The translations under genes were made by a program, and so were the position numbers. Below the pieces are notes generated by a model that saw nothing but the letters and a program-made list of their open reading frames with translations, did not search any database and was not told the DNA's origin. 64,000 nucleotides of DNA from Peribacillus sp. FSL P2-0133 (GTDB lineage Bacteria > Bacillota > Bacilli > Bacillales > DSM-1321), in the NCBI RefSeq assembly GCF_037975445.1, contig NZ_CP150254.1, positions 3,656,001 through 3,720,000 on the forward strand, in the 5' to 3' direction. Of the stretch, positions 8,337 through 15,622 are shown piece after piece. Each line of letters starts with the position of its first letter. Position 1 is the first letter of the stretch.

Positions 8337-10613
8337 TTAATGTTTTTGCTTACAAAATTGACCCAATAATTGTTTGGCATCACTCTTGGCTGTTTTCGTT
8401 GCGGATTCCGTCCCGATACAGGAAGGACAGCCGCTTTCACAAGCGCAATTTTCAATCATTGATATTGTTTCAAGCAGAATGACTTCAGAGTTTTCATATA
8501 CTTTATCACTTAACCCTATGCCTCCCGGATAACTATCATAGATAAAAATGGTCGGTTTTTCATTATGTGCTGCCTTAACCTGCGGATAAACATGAATATC
8601 ATGCGGATCGCACATAACATGTAGCGGAATCATGTAATTAAGAGCATGGGAGGCACCTATCATTCCTTGTTCTATCCGATTTTCGTCCCACTTAAATATA
8701 TCGGGATCCATGGAAAGCATGGCTGAACTCGTGTGCAGTTCCATCTCCGGGAGACTGATTGGTCCTGAACCAATATTCTCATGAGTTTCGAATTTGATTT
8801 TTTTGAAGATCGTAGGCATCGCCCGGATTGCGACATCACCAAAAGCAGCTGCTGTGGAAGCGAAAGTTCGCTGTTTATCGACTTCCAATACAGACAACTG
8901 AACAGCAAGGTTGGCATCCGTATAATAGTCCACATTGACTTCACGTACATAAGCTTTCTTTTCATCCCAATCAAGTTCTTCCACCTGAAATTGAATTCCC
9001 TGGTGCAAATAGATGGCTTCATCGTGGAGGAGGGTCATTGCACTGAACGTATCCATTTCCCCTATGACCCGATTAACCGGTGCATTCGTTTGGTCGATGA
9101 TCACGACATTTTCCTGTGCCGCTGAACGCAGGCTGATATTGCTTGCGGGAAAAGCATCATTCATCCAATGCCATTTGTCCCCATTTAAGTGTAAGACCCT
9201 TTCTTCCGTAAGGAATTCAAGAACGTCCATAATCTCTGTTTTCCCAAAGGTATCGCCTTTTTTAAATGGAAGCTCATATGCTGCACATTTTACATGATCA
9301 ACCAAGATCAAAAGATTATCCGGATTGATTCTGGCAGTTTCTGGATTTCTGGTAAAGAAATATTCGGGATGCTGTACGATATATTGATCTAGGGCACTAG
9401 AACTGCCGACCATGACGATCAATGCTTCACCATGCCTTCTACCTGCTCGTCCCGCCTGTTGCCAAGCACTCGATATGGATCCAGGGTAACCAGTCATTAT
9501 GCAAACCTGAAGCTGGCCGATATCGACGCCCAACTCAAGTGCATTTGTGGAAACCACTCCATAAATGGAACCATCCCTGAGTCCTTGTTCAATTTCTCTG
9601 CGCTGTGTTGGCAGATATCCACCGCGATAGCCCCTGATCGACTTTGGCCCCAGTTGCTTTGACACAAGTTCCTGTAAATATGTCAATAGAATTTCCACAC
9701 GAACCCTGCTTCGCGCAAAAACGATCGTTTGAATTTTATTTTTCAAAAATTCATTTGCTAGTTTCCGGACTTCCAAAACCGCGCTCCTTCGTATGTTCAG
9801 CGGTTTATTTACTATTGGGGGATTGTAAAACACAAAATGCTTTTTACCACTTGGGGCTCCGTTATTATCGATTAGGACCATTTGTTTTTCCGTGAGCTCT
9901 TCTGCCAACTCTTTTGGGTTATTGATCGTAGCGGATGTACAGATGAATACAGGGTCGCTTCCATAAAACTTGCAGATCCTTTTTAACCTTCTTATGACGT
10001 TGGCTGTATGACTTCCGAAAACGCCTCGGTAAATATGAAGTTCATCGATTACCACATACTTCAAGTTTTCAAACAAAGAGACCCATTTCGTATGATGGGG
10101 CAGGATACCGGAATGGAGCATATCAGGATTGGTGATCACGATATGCCCTGCCTGGCGGATTTTTTGCCTGATATTTGAAGGTGTGTCCCCATCGTATGTA
10201 TAACTATTTATCTCAGCATCCATTTCATGAATCATTTCATTCAATTCGCTCTTTTGATCATAACTCAGCGCTTTTGTCGGAAAAATATAAAGCGCCCTAG
10301 TTTTTTTATCTTCCAGTATTTTTTGAAGGACCGGCAAATTATAGCATAATGTTTTTCCAGAAGCAGTAGGTGTGACCGCTACAAGGCTATTGCCACCGAC
10401 AGCAGTATCAAATGCAGTTGCCTGATGGGTATACAATCCATTTATCCCCCGTAATTCAAGAGCATGCTTGATTTTATCATTCATTGCATCGGGAAATGGT
10501 ACATGTTTTGCCTCTTTTGCTTCAATTACTTGCCAATGTACTATATTATCTTTAAAATCCTCATTTGTTTTTAAATCATTGATGACTTCTTGTAAATTTT
10601 TTCGCAGTTTCAT
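8337..10613 (-). CDS. mrfA: DEAD/DEAH helicase MrfA (YprA) with DUF1998 zinc module
   Basis: A 758-aa superfamily 2 helicase. Motif I TPTASGKT is at residues 81-88, motif II is DELH at 190-193, and the QxxGRxGR-type motif VI appears as QQAGRAGRRHG. The C-terminal DUF1998/MZB region ends in a four-cysteine cluster (723, 725, 729, 732), expected to bind zinc. In B. subtilis MrfA is a 3'-5' DNA helicase that works with exonuclease MrfB on mitomycin C lesions. The adjacent mrfB supports the same role. The protein is full length with all motifs intact. Confidence 0.93.
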   Translation of the reverse strand: MKLRKNLQEVINDLKTNEDFKDNIVHWQVIEAKEAKHVPFPDAMNDKIKHALELRGINGLYTHQATAFDTAVGGNSLVAVTPTASGKTLCYNLPVLQKILEDKKTRALYIFPTKALSYDQKSELNEMIHEMDAEINSYTYDGDTPSNIRQKIRQAGHIVITNPDMLHSGILPHHTKWVSLFENLKYVVIDELHIYRGVFGSHTANVIRRLKRICKFYGSDPVFICTSATINNPKELAEELTEKQMVLIDNNGAPSGKKHFVFYNPPIVNKPLNIRRSAVLEVRKLANEFLKNKIQTIVFARSRVRVEILLTYLQELVSKQLGPKSIRGYRGGYLPTQRREIEQGLRDGSIYGVVSTNALELGVDIGQLQVCIMTGYPGSISSAWQQAGRAGRRHGEALIVMVGSSSALDQYIVQHPEYFFTRNPETARINPDNLLILVDHVKCAAYELPFKKGDTFGKTEIMDVLEFLTEERVLHLNGDKWHWMNDAFPASNISLRSAAQENVVIIDQTNAPVNRVIGEMDTFSAMTLLHDEAIYLHQGIQFQVEELDWDEKKAYVREVNVDYYTDANLAVQLSVLEVDKQRTFASTAAAFGDVAIRAMPTIFKKIKFETHENIGSGPISLPEMELHTSSAMLSMDPDIFKWDENRIEQGMIGASHALNYMIPLHVMCDPHDIHVYPQVKAAHNEKPTIFIYDSYPGGIGLSDKVYENSEVILLETISMIENCACESGCPSCIGTESATKTAKSDAKQLLGQFCKQKH

Positions 10614-10692
10614 ATGACCACCTCATACTCCTATTCTACCGAATGAACGTTCTATGCAAAAGGGAAACTATTTCCTTTTCAAAAAAAAAAAA

Positions 10693-10723
10693 AGCTGGAA
10701 ACGTCACCATCTCGTTTCCAGCT
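10693..10723 (-). terminator. Terminator of the alpha/beta hydrolase gene
   Basis: A perfect 11-bp stem (AGCTGGAAACG) with a 9-base loop is followed on the minus strand by more than ten Ts. It lies just after the hydrolase stop codon. Confidence 0.9.
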
Positions 10724-10737
10724 CGGTCTTTTTTCAT

Positions 10738-11499
10738 TTAATTCTTCTCGACAAAGCGAATGATTTCTTCGATTAGCCTGCTTGGAGCTTCCAACATTCC
10801 CATATGGCCGCTGCCCTTAAGTATAACTTCATTGATATGGCTCCCTTTTACAGAGAAGGTTTTATCAACGGGAATCACCTTATCCTGTTCACCTGCAACC
10901 AATAGGACTGGCAACTCCGTATCTTTGAGTACATGATTTCTGTCAATTCTGTTCCTCATAGCATGTAAAGACCCTATTGCACCAATTTCACTTGTTTTAT
11001 ATCCGATTTCCTTTATATGGTCAATATTAGGATCATCGGAATTAGCGAAAAGCTTTGGTATAAGTCCGTCAATGAAAGCGGGGATTCCCTCACTTTCGAT
11101 TTTCTCGACAGACTTTAAGCGCCCAGCCTTTCCAGTCTCATCGTCCGGGAAAGCGGTGGAATGTACCAATGAAAAACCAGACAATTTCCCAGGAAACCTT
11201 TCTGCGAATGCCAAGGTGATATATCCCCCAAGCGAATGACCAAACATATAGACCTGCCCGATTTCCAGTTCTTCCAAAAATGAAGCAATATCAGCAGCCA
11301 TATCTTCAATCGAGAAAGATCCATCTATTTCCTCACTTGCACCATGCCCCCGTAAATCAACGGCAATAATCCGGTATTCACCCTTTAATTCAGCAATGAT
11401 GTCACTCCAATATTCATGGCTTCCGCAAAACCCATGGATAAACAACAATGTTTCATTACCTTTCCCGGTGTCTATGTAAGAAAGCTTGCCATCTGTCAT
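10738..11499 (-). CDS. Alpha/beta-fold hydrolase
   Basis: A 253-aa cytoplasmic alpha/beta hydrolase with a complete triad. The nucleophile Ser is in GHSLGG (about residues 92-97), the acid in AGEQDKV, and the His in GSGHMGMLEAP. The oxyanion-hole segment FIHGFCGSHEYW is near the N-terminus. No signal peptide is visible. The substrate cannot be told from sequence; the family includes esterases, lactonases and BioH/MenH-like enzymes. The ATG follows GAGGGATTAAT. It is divergent from the Hsp20 gene, with about 140 bases between, and ends in its own terminator, so it is probably a single-gene transcript. Confidence 0.85.
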   Translation of the reverse strand: MTDGKLSYIDTGKGNETLLFIHGFCGSHEYWSDIIAELKGEYRIIAVDLRGHGASEEIDGSFSIEDMAADIASFLEELEIGQVYMFGHSLGGYITLAFAERFPGKLSGFSLVHSTAFPDDETGKAGRLKSVEKIESEGIPAFIDGLIPKLFANSDDPNIDHIKEIGYKTSEIGAIGSLHAMRNRIDRNHVLKDTELPVLLVAGEQDKVIPVDKTFSVKGSHINEVILKGSGHMGMLEAPSRLIEEIIRFVEKN

Positions 11500-11639
11500 A
11501 TTAATCCCTCATTTCCTTTACTAATCATTCAGTAACGTTATTCCCTATATACCTGTATCTGAAACCCAACAGTGCATTCACATTTCTTCATTTCTCACAT
11601 AGCCTATAGGCAAAGGATTTTTTAGAAAGGAGCACCGTG

Positions 11640-12092
11640 ATGACCTCTTCTGAAAAAAATAATAATCGGAATCGAATAGAACCCTTTACCCATTTCATTA
11701 ACAAAATGGATCGGCTGTTTTCCGAGAGGCCCCCTAAAGGCATGCTGCAATCTCTTGACGAGTTCTTCGGTTCGGCGAAAGAACGCAGCTTTCCGGTTGA
11801 TGTTCACGAAACGCATTCAGAATATACCCTTACAGCCACCCTGCCCGGAATTGCACGCAGCCAAATATCAATTGATGTACTGTCCCATGCCGTAACCATA
11901 TCTGCAAAGCATGTAGATAGAAAGCATAAAAATCAAGGATTGTTCCAAAAGGAAGTTTCAGCCGGTACTTTATCAAGGACCATTTCCTTTCCAAAGCCGA
12001 TTGATGAAGCAAATGTGACCGCGCGACATCGCGATGGCATCCTCACGCTTAACCTACCCAAAATCAGAGGGAATCGGATTGAAATTCATTAG
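11640..12092 (+). CDS. Small heat-shock protein (Hsp20/alpha-crystallin)
   Basis: A 150-aa Hsp20-family protein. An alpha-crystallin domain covers about residues 50-145, with the conserved beta-strand motifs TATLPGI and the terminal DGILTLNLPK block. A short variable N-terminal arm includes MDRLFSERPPKG. Such proteins hold unfolding proteins as ATP-independent chaperones, and some Bacillus members (CotM, CotP) are spore coat proteins; which applies here is unclear. I chose the ATG at 11640 because AAAGGAG lies 7 bases upstream; a GTG one codon earlier is too close. A terminator shared with yppG follows. Confidence 0.88.
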   Translation: MTSSEKNNNRNRIEPFTHFINKMDRLFSERPPKGMLQSLDEFFGSAKERSFPVDVHETHSEYTLTATLPGIARSQISIDVLSHAVTISAKHVDRKHKNQGLFQKEVSAGTLSRTISFPKPIDEANVTARHRDGILTLNLPKIRGNRIEIH

Positions 12093-12100
12093 GCATGAAT

Positions 12101-12146
12101 AAAAGCAGACTTAAAAAAGTGGCTGGTCACTTATAAGTCTGCTTTT
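12101..12146. terminator. Bidirectional terminator between hsp20 and yppG
   Basis: The arms AAAAGCAGACTTA and TAAGTCTGCTTTT form a long stem between the convergent hsp20 and yppG genes, with T runs available in both directions. Confidence 0.8.
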
Positions 12147-12160
12147 CCTTTATTCACCAT

Positions 12161-12745
12161 CTAAGCTTTGAAGAAGCCCCCTACACCTTTGACCATTGAA
12201 GATACTTGAGAAACAGTATTCATCATTTGTCCGGCTGTATTCATCATCTTCGTTATATCCATGGAGCCATCTTGTGTTTTGAATTGATTCATGACCGATT
12301 TGAAACCCGATGGCTGGGGTTTTTGCATGAACTGCTGCTTAGGATATGGATTATGGGCCTGCTGCTGACTTTGCGGAGGTCTTTTAGCTGGCTGTAACGG
12401 ATTGGCGAACGGACTAAAAGCTTGCGGCTGTTGATTGGACTGGATTGGGTGCATTTGTGCCATTGGCTGCATTACACTGTTGCCCGGATAAGCACCCACA
12501 GGCATCGCCTGCTGCTGGACTTGTTGGAATGGATGATAGGCAGCCTGCTGATAAGGATCATGATATGGCGTCATATAGCCCCCTGTATCCTGGAGATGAT
12601 ATGGATACATAAATGATTGTTCAAGATTATGATTATTTGGCGGAGGATACGGCATTGGCTGTTGGTACCCTCCCCAATATTCCGGCATTGGTTGAGGAAA
12701 CTGTCCTTGATTTGGGGAGATTTGGTTAAAACCGGATCTCATCAT
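12161..12745 (-). CDS. yppG: YppG-like Pro/Gln/Met-rich protein
   Basis: A 194-aa protein of low complexity. Residues 1-145 are rich in Pro, Gln, Tyr and Asn (PMPEYWGGYQQPMPYPPP and similar), and a C-terminal amphipathic segment MMNTAGQMMNTVSQVSSMVK follows. This architecture and the neighbour yppE identify the YppG family; the B. subtilis protein is shorter (about 125 aa). Such composition is common in spore-associated Bacillus proteins, but a function for YppG is not established. The ATG is preceded by GGAGGG. Confidence 0.8.
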   Translation of the reverse strand: MMRSGFNQISPNQGQFPQPMPEYWGGYQQPMPYPPPNNHNLEQSFMYPYHLQDTGGYMTPYHDPYQQAAYHPFQQVQQQAMPVGAYPGNSVMQPMAQMHPIQSNQQPQAFSPFANPLQPAKRPPQSQQQAHNPYPKQQFMQKPQPSGFKSVMNQFKTQDGSMDITKMMNTAGQMMNTVSQVSSMVKGVGGFFKA

Positions 12746-12822
12746 GTCAATGAGCCCTCCTCTTTTTTCATTACATGGTTCTGATAATATATGAAAAAAG
12801 AGGTAATATAGTGTAGGTGTTT

Positions 12823-13191
12823 TTATGATAAAATCCGATCGATTTCCGTTTTTACATTATTAAGGATGAATTCGACCGATTGGACGTGGCTTTTAAATCG
12901 CTTATAACTTGTTTTAGGAAAAAATGCCTGAACGGCCACATCAGAAAGGTTATGGGCGGTTTGTTCGATTTGCTCGGGGAAAAGATGCCTGAATTCGGTT
13001 TCTTTCATCCACTCCTTCATTCCGGTTTCCCATTCGATGCATGCGGTCCTGACCAGGTCTGCAAACGGCTTGACTTCCGAAAAGAAATCCTTTTCCTTTC
13101 CTTCCTTGCGTACACCCTCATAAATCTCATCCGCATTGACCGCATATTGTATTAATTGTTCTGTTAATAGCTGCATTTTTTCTTTTTGCAC
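12823..13191 (-). CDS. yppE: YppE-family protein (DUF1798)
   Basis: A 122-aa all-helical cytoplasmic protein of the YppE/DUF1798 family, recognised from its length, composition and place beside yppG. It is acidic, with several conserved aromatic positions, and has no catalytic motif or membrane segment. The GTG start is placed 8 bases after GGAGG; an ATG five codons later is possible. Its function is unknown. Confidence 0.8.
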   Translation of the reverse strand: MQKEKMQLLTEQLIQYAVNADEIYEGVRKEGKEKDFFSEVKPFADLVRTACIEWETGMKEWMKETEFRHLFPEQIEQTAHNLSDVAVQAFFPKTSYKRFKSHVQSVEFILNNVKTEIDRILS

Positions 13192-13260
13192 ATTAAATTC
13201 CTCCGTACAATTGTTTCCCTAAGTATAATCCAATTCTTTATAAAATGATATTCCTCTGGC

Positions 13261-13536
13261 TTATACGGGCAATTCCGTGAAAACCTTGTGCTTTATCATT
13301 CTTTTTTCCGGGACAATGGAAAAGGAGTGGTTTGGACCTTCAGCATTTACCCAATAATCCTCGGCTTTCTCAATGGCTTCCTGGGCTTCATTAACTAAGG
13401 TATATTGCTCCGCCCATAGTTTGCACCGCACTGTATTTACAGTTTCCCCATATGAAATTTCCAAACGATCCAGGCTGGTACTGATCTCAGCTATCATCCT
13501 TAATATCTCTTCTGTTGCGACACTTTTATTGACCAT
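13261..13536 (-). CDS. Hypothetical 91-aa protein
   Basis: A 91-aa, mostly helical and acidic protein with a single cysteine and no signal peptide or membrane segment. I recognise no domain. The ATG at 13536 follows GGGAGGG by 5 bases, which supports real translation; a start five codons upstream lies inside that ribosome binding site. It is on the same strand as yppE, about 70 bases upstream, and may be its first co-transcribed gene. It holds the place where B. subtilis has other small ypp genes, but I cannot match it to one. Confidence 0.65.
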   Translation of the reverse strand: MVNKSVATEEILRMIAEISTSLDRLEISYGETVNTVRCKLWAEQYTLVNEAQEAIEKAEDYWVNAEGPNHSFSIVPEKRMIKHKVFTELPV

Positions 13537-13719
13537 GCTGATCCCTCCCATTCTTTACCTGTACTATTCTTTTTTTTATCTGAAAGCCCTTCATGACTGA
13601 CAAAACTAGAAGGGAATCGGCAAAGAAAGTGCAATTCACTTAATTTATTATGCCCTTCGACAACAATGGCAGAATGAAGAATGAAGTTTTAAACAAGAAT
13701 ACAGACAGGAGGTGATTTT

Positions 13720-13833
13720 ATGCAGTCGAATGAAAGCAGACAGCAAAAAAACGAAAAACGACAAAAGCCGCCCACTAAAAAGGCAGGAACGGGAAACCCG
13801 AAACTTAGTGGAGAAAACCGCCCCTCTACGTAA
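13720..13833 (+). CDS. sspM: SspM-like small acid-soluble spore protein
   Basis: A 37-aa, Lys/Gln/Asn-rich peptide ending GNPKLSGENRPST. The C-terminal (G/S)xNRPST and the PTKKAG segment resemble SspM of B. subtilis (34 aa, ending LGGPNRPST), a minor SASP of the spore core made in the forespore. The ATG is preceded by AGGAGGTGA, a near-perfect Shine-Dalgarno sequence. A terminator follows 20 bases after the stop, so it is monocistronic. It is too short for most gene finders. I saw no clear SigG promoter. Confidence 0.75.
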   Translation: MQSNESRQQKNEKRQKPPTKKAGTGNPKLSGENRPST

Positions 13834-13852
13834 GACATAAATACTGAACGAT

Positions 13853-13887
13853 AAACAGGGAAGGCTTAATCGACGCCTTCCCTGTTT
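13853..13887. terminator. Bidirectional terminator between sspM and yppC
   Basis: A perfect 13-bp stem (AAACAGGGAAGGC) with a 9-base loop lies between the convergent sspM-like gene and yppC. Confidence 0.88.
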
Positions 13888-13891
13888 CCTA

Positions 13892-14839
13892 TTATAAAAT
13901 CAAATTTTTGATTATTGCTGCCGTGTGCAGCTGCTTTTGTTTATGGTCATACCAATCGGTCAAATACGGCTCTTCTTCCCATTTGGGTTCAATAAACCAT
14001 TTTTTTTTAACCCTTTTTTTCATATCCCATTGCTCTGTCTCCCCTGCTCGATGATGAATCACAGGATATACGCCCCTCAGCATCGGGGTTTCATGGTACC
14101 TAGGCTTTTTTCGATATTGTTCATAATCATATCTGGCACCCGTTGGTTCAGTCCTGCAGGAAAATTCAAAAAAGCGCGGAAACAAATCTTCAGAAAACAA
14201 AAGGCCAGCCAACCTTTTCCCCAATTCAATCCTTTTATCTATATTTCTAAAATGCGAAACCGACGAGCCATACAGTTCTCCATTGCAAGTTGGAAATAAA
14301 ACGGTGCTAAAATGCATCCAGTCCTGCAGGAAAAATAATAGAGAATGAAAAACGAAAGATTGCTTTTTAATAACCGGTTCTTCAATGATGTTTTGTTCAT
14401 TTATGATAAGCGCAGTGACTAATTTTTCACGATCTCCATGTTTCCAAAAGGAATACCATTCGTTCTTCATGAATTTGGTAATAAAAAAATAATGACATAA
14501 GTGAAACAAAGGACGTCCATACTTCGTCGAATAATGATAGAGAAGTAATTGCGGATACGCATCTTGGAATATTCTCCAGTTGGCTTCTTCATACGTTAGG
14601 AATAAGTGATGCCTATATTTAAGGCCAAGCAAATGGGAAAACCAAATTCCTTCAAGATCACACATATTCCAGCCTGCATTCCTAGAAACCATCCCAGCTA
14701 AAAAAGACCATTGTATTTCTGGATGCATTCTAAAAAATTGTTCATATGCTTTTGTTCTTGATATATTATCCCTATTCCCTTTAGCGGTTTGGGCTTTTAT
14801 GGAATGGAGCAATTGCTTTTCCGTCTTTAACATTCGCAT
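13892..14839 (-). CDS. yppC: YppC-like protein (DUF2515)
   Basis: A 315-aa protein of the DUF2515/YppC family, rich in aromatic residues and histidine, with no clear transmembrane segment or known catalytic motif. The N-terminal HSIKAQTAKGNRDNISRTKA stretch and the GMVSRNAGWNMCDLEG motif (about residues 49-64) look like family signatures. It is divergent from recU-ponA with about 145 bases between, as in B. subtilis. Its function is unknown. The start could be the first or the third codon (both ATG). Confidence 0.82.
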   Translation of the reverse strand: MRMLKTEKQLLHSIKAQTAKGNRDNISRTKAYEQFFRMHPEIQWSFLAGMVSRNAGWNMCDLEGIWFSHLLGLKYRHHLFLTYEEANWRIFQDAYPQLLLYHYSTKYGRPLFHLCHYFFITKFMKNEWYSFWKHGDREKLVTALIINEQNIIEEPVIKKQSFVFHSLLFFLQDWMHFSTVLFPTCNGELYGSSVSHFRNIDKRIELGKRLAGLLFSEDLFPRFFEFSCRTEPTGARYDYEQYRKKPRYHETPMLRGVYPVIHHRAGETEQWDMKKRVKKKWFIEPKWEEEPYLTDWYDHKQKQLHTAAIIKNLIL

Positions 14840-14983
14840 CTATGAGTCCAGCCTTTCCATAGCGATGAATTGTGACATATAGTTGTACATAAATCCTATC
14901 GTTCTAAGAAACAATTCTTTTTATTCACATATTGGATTCTTTTTTTGCTAATATAGAAAAGTGAAAAAAAAGGAGGGGTAAAA

Positions 14984-15595
14984 GTGGCATTTCATTATCC
15001 CAATGGACGAAAGTTTGTACCGCAGGCTATGGAAGAAAAGAAAAGCCCACTAAAAAAAATCAGTTACAGCAACCGGGGAAAAACATTGGAAGACGATTTG
15101 AACGAAACCAATCAGTATTATTTAGCACACGGCATTGCCGTCATCCATAAAAAACCGACACCCATTCAAATTGTCGATGTCCACTATCCGAAAAGAAGTG
15201 CTGCAGTCATTAAAGAGGCTTATTTCAAACAAGCATCGACCACCGATTACAATGGTGTTTATAAAGGAAAGTACATTGATTTTGAAGCAAAGGAAACGAA
15301 AAACAGCAGTTCGTTCCCTTTGAAGAATTTTCATGACCATCAAATTGAACATATGAAACATATCGTTCAGCATGACGGAATTGCGTTTGTCATCATCCGG
15401 TTTTCCGCAATGGAAGATATATATCTAATGAGTTCTGAACAACTGAGTTTTTATTGGAAAAGAATGAAAGAAGGCGGACGCAAATCTATAACTCTTCAAG
15501 AGGTTGAAAGCAGTTCACGAAAGATTACTCTTGGCTTTCAACCGAGAATTGACTATATTAAAGTAGTAGATTCGCTCATCGCAGAAAATTTTTAG
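14984..15595 (+). CDS. recU: Holliday junction resolvase RecU
   Basis: A 203-aa PD-(D/E)xK nuclease that cuts four-way DNA junctions during recombination and chromosome segregation, in concert with RuvAB. The signature blocks are intact: [29 protein letters not shown], and the catalytic [20 protein letters not shown] with the E-x-K pair. The start is GTG, preceded by AGGAGGGG. It lies 27 bases before ponA, the conserved recU-ponA operon of Firmicutes that links DNA processing with cell-wall synthesis. Confidence 0.96.
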   Translation: MAFHYPNGRKFVPQAMEEKKSPLKKISYSNRGKTLEDDLNETNQYYLAHGIAVIHKKPTPIQIVDVHYPKRSAAVIKEAYFKQASTTDYNGVYKGKYIDFEAKETKNSSSFPLKNFHDHQIEHMKHIVQHDGIAFVIIRFSAMEDIYLMSSEQLSFYWKRMKEGGRKSITLQEVESSSRKITLGFQPRIDYIKVVDSLIAENF

Positions 15596-15622
15596 TTTTT
15601 TTAGAAAGGCAGGTTAGCTGTA

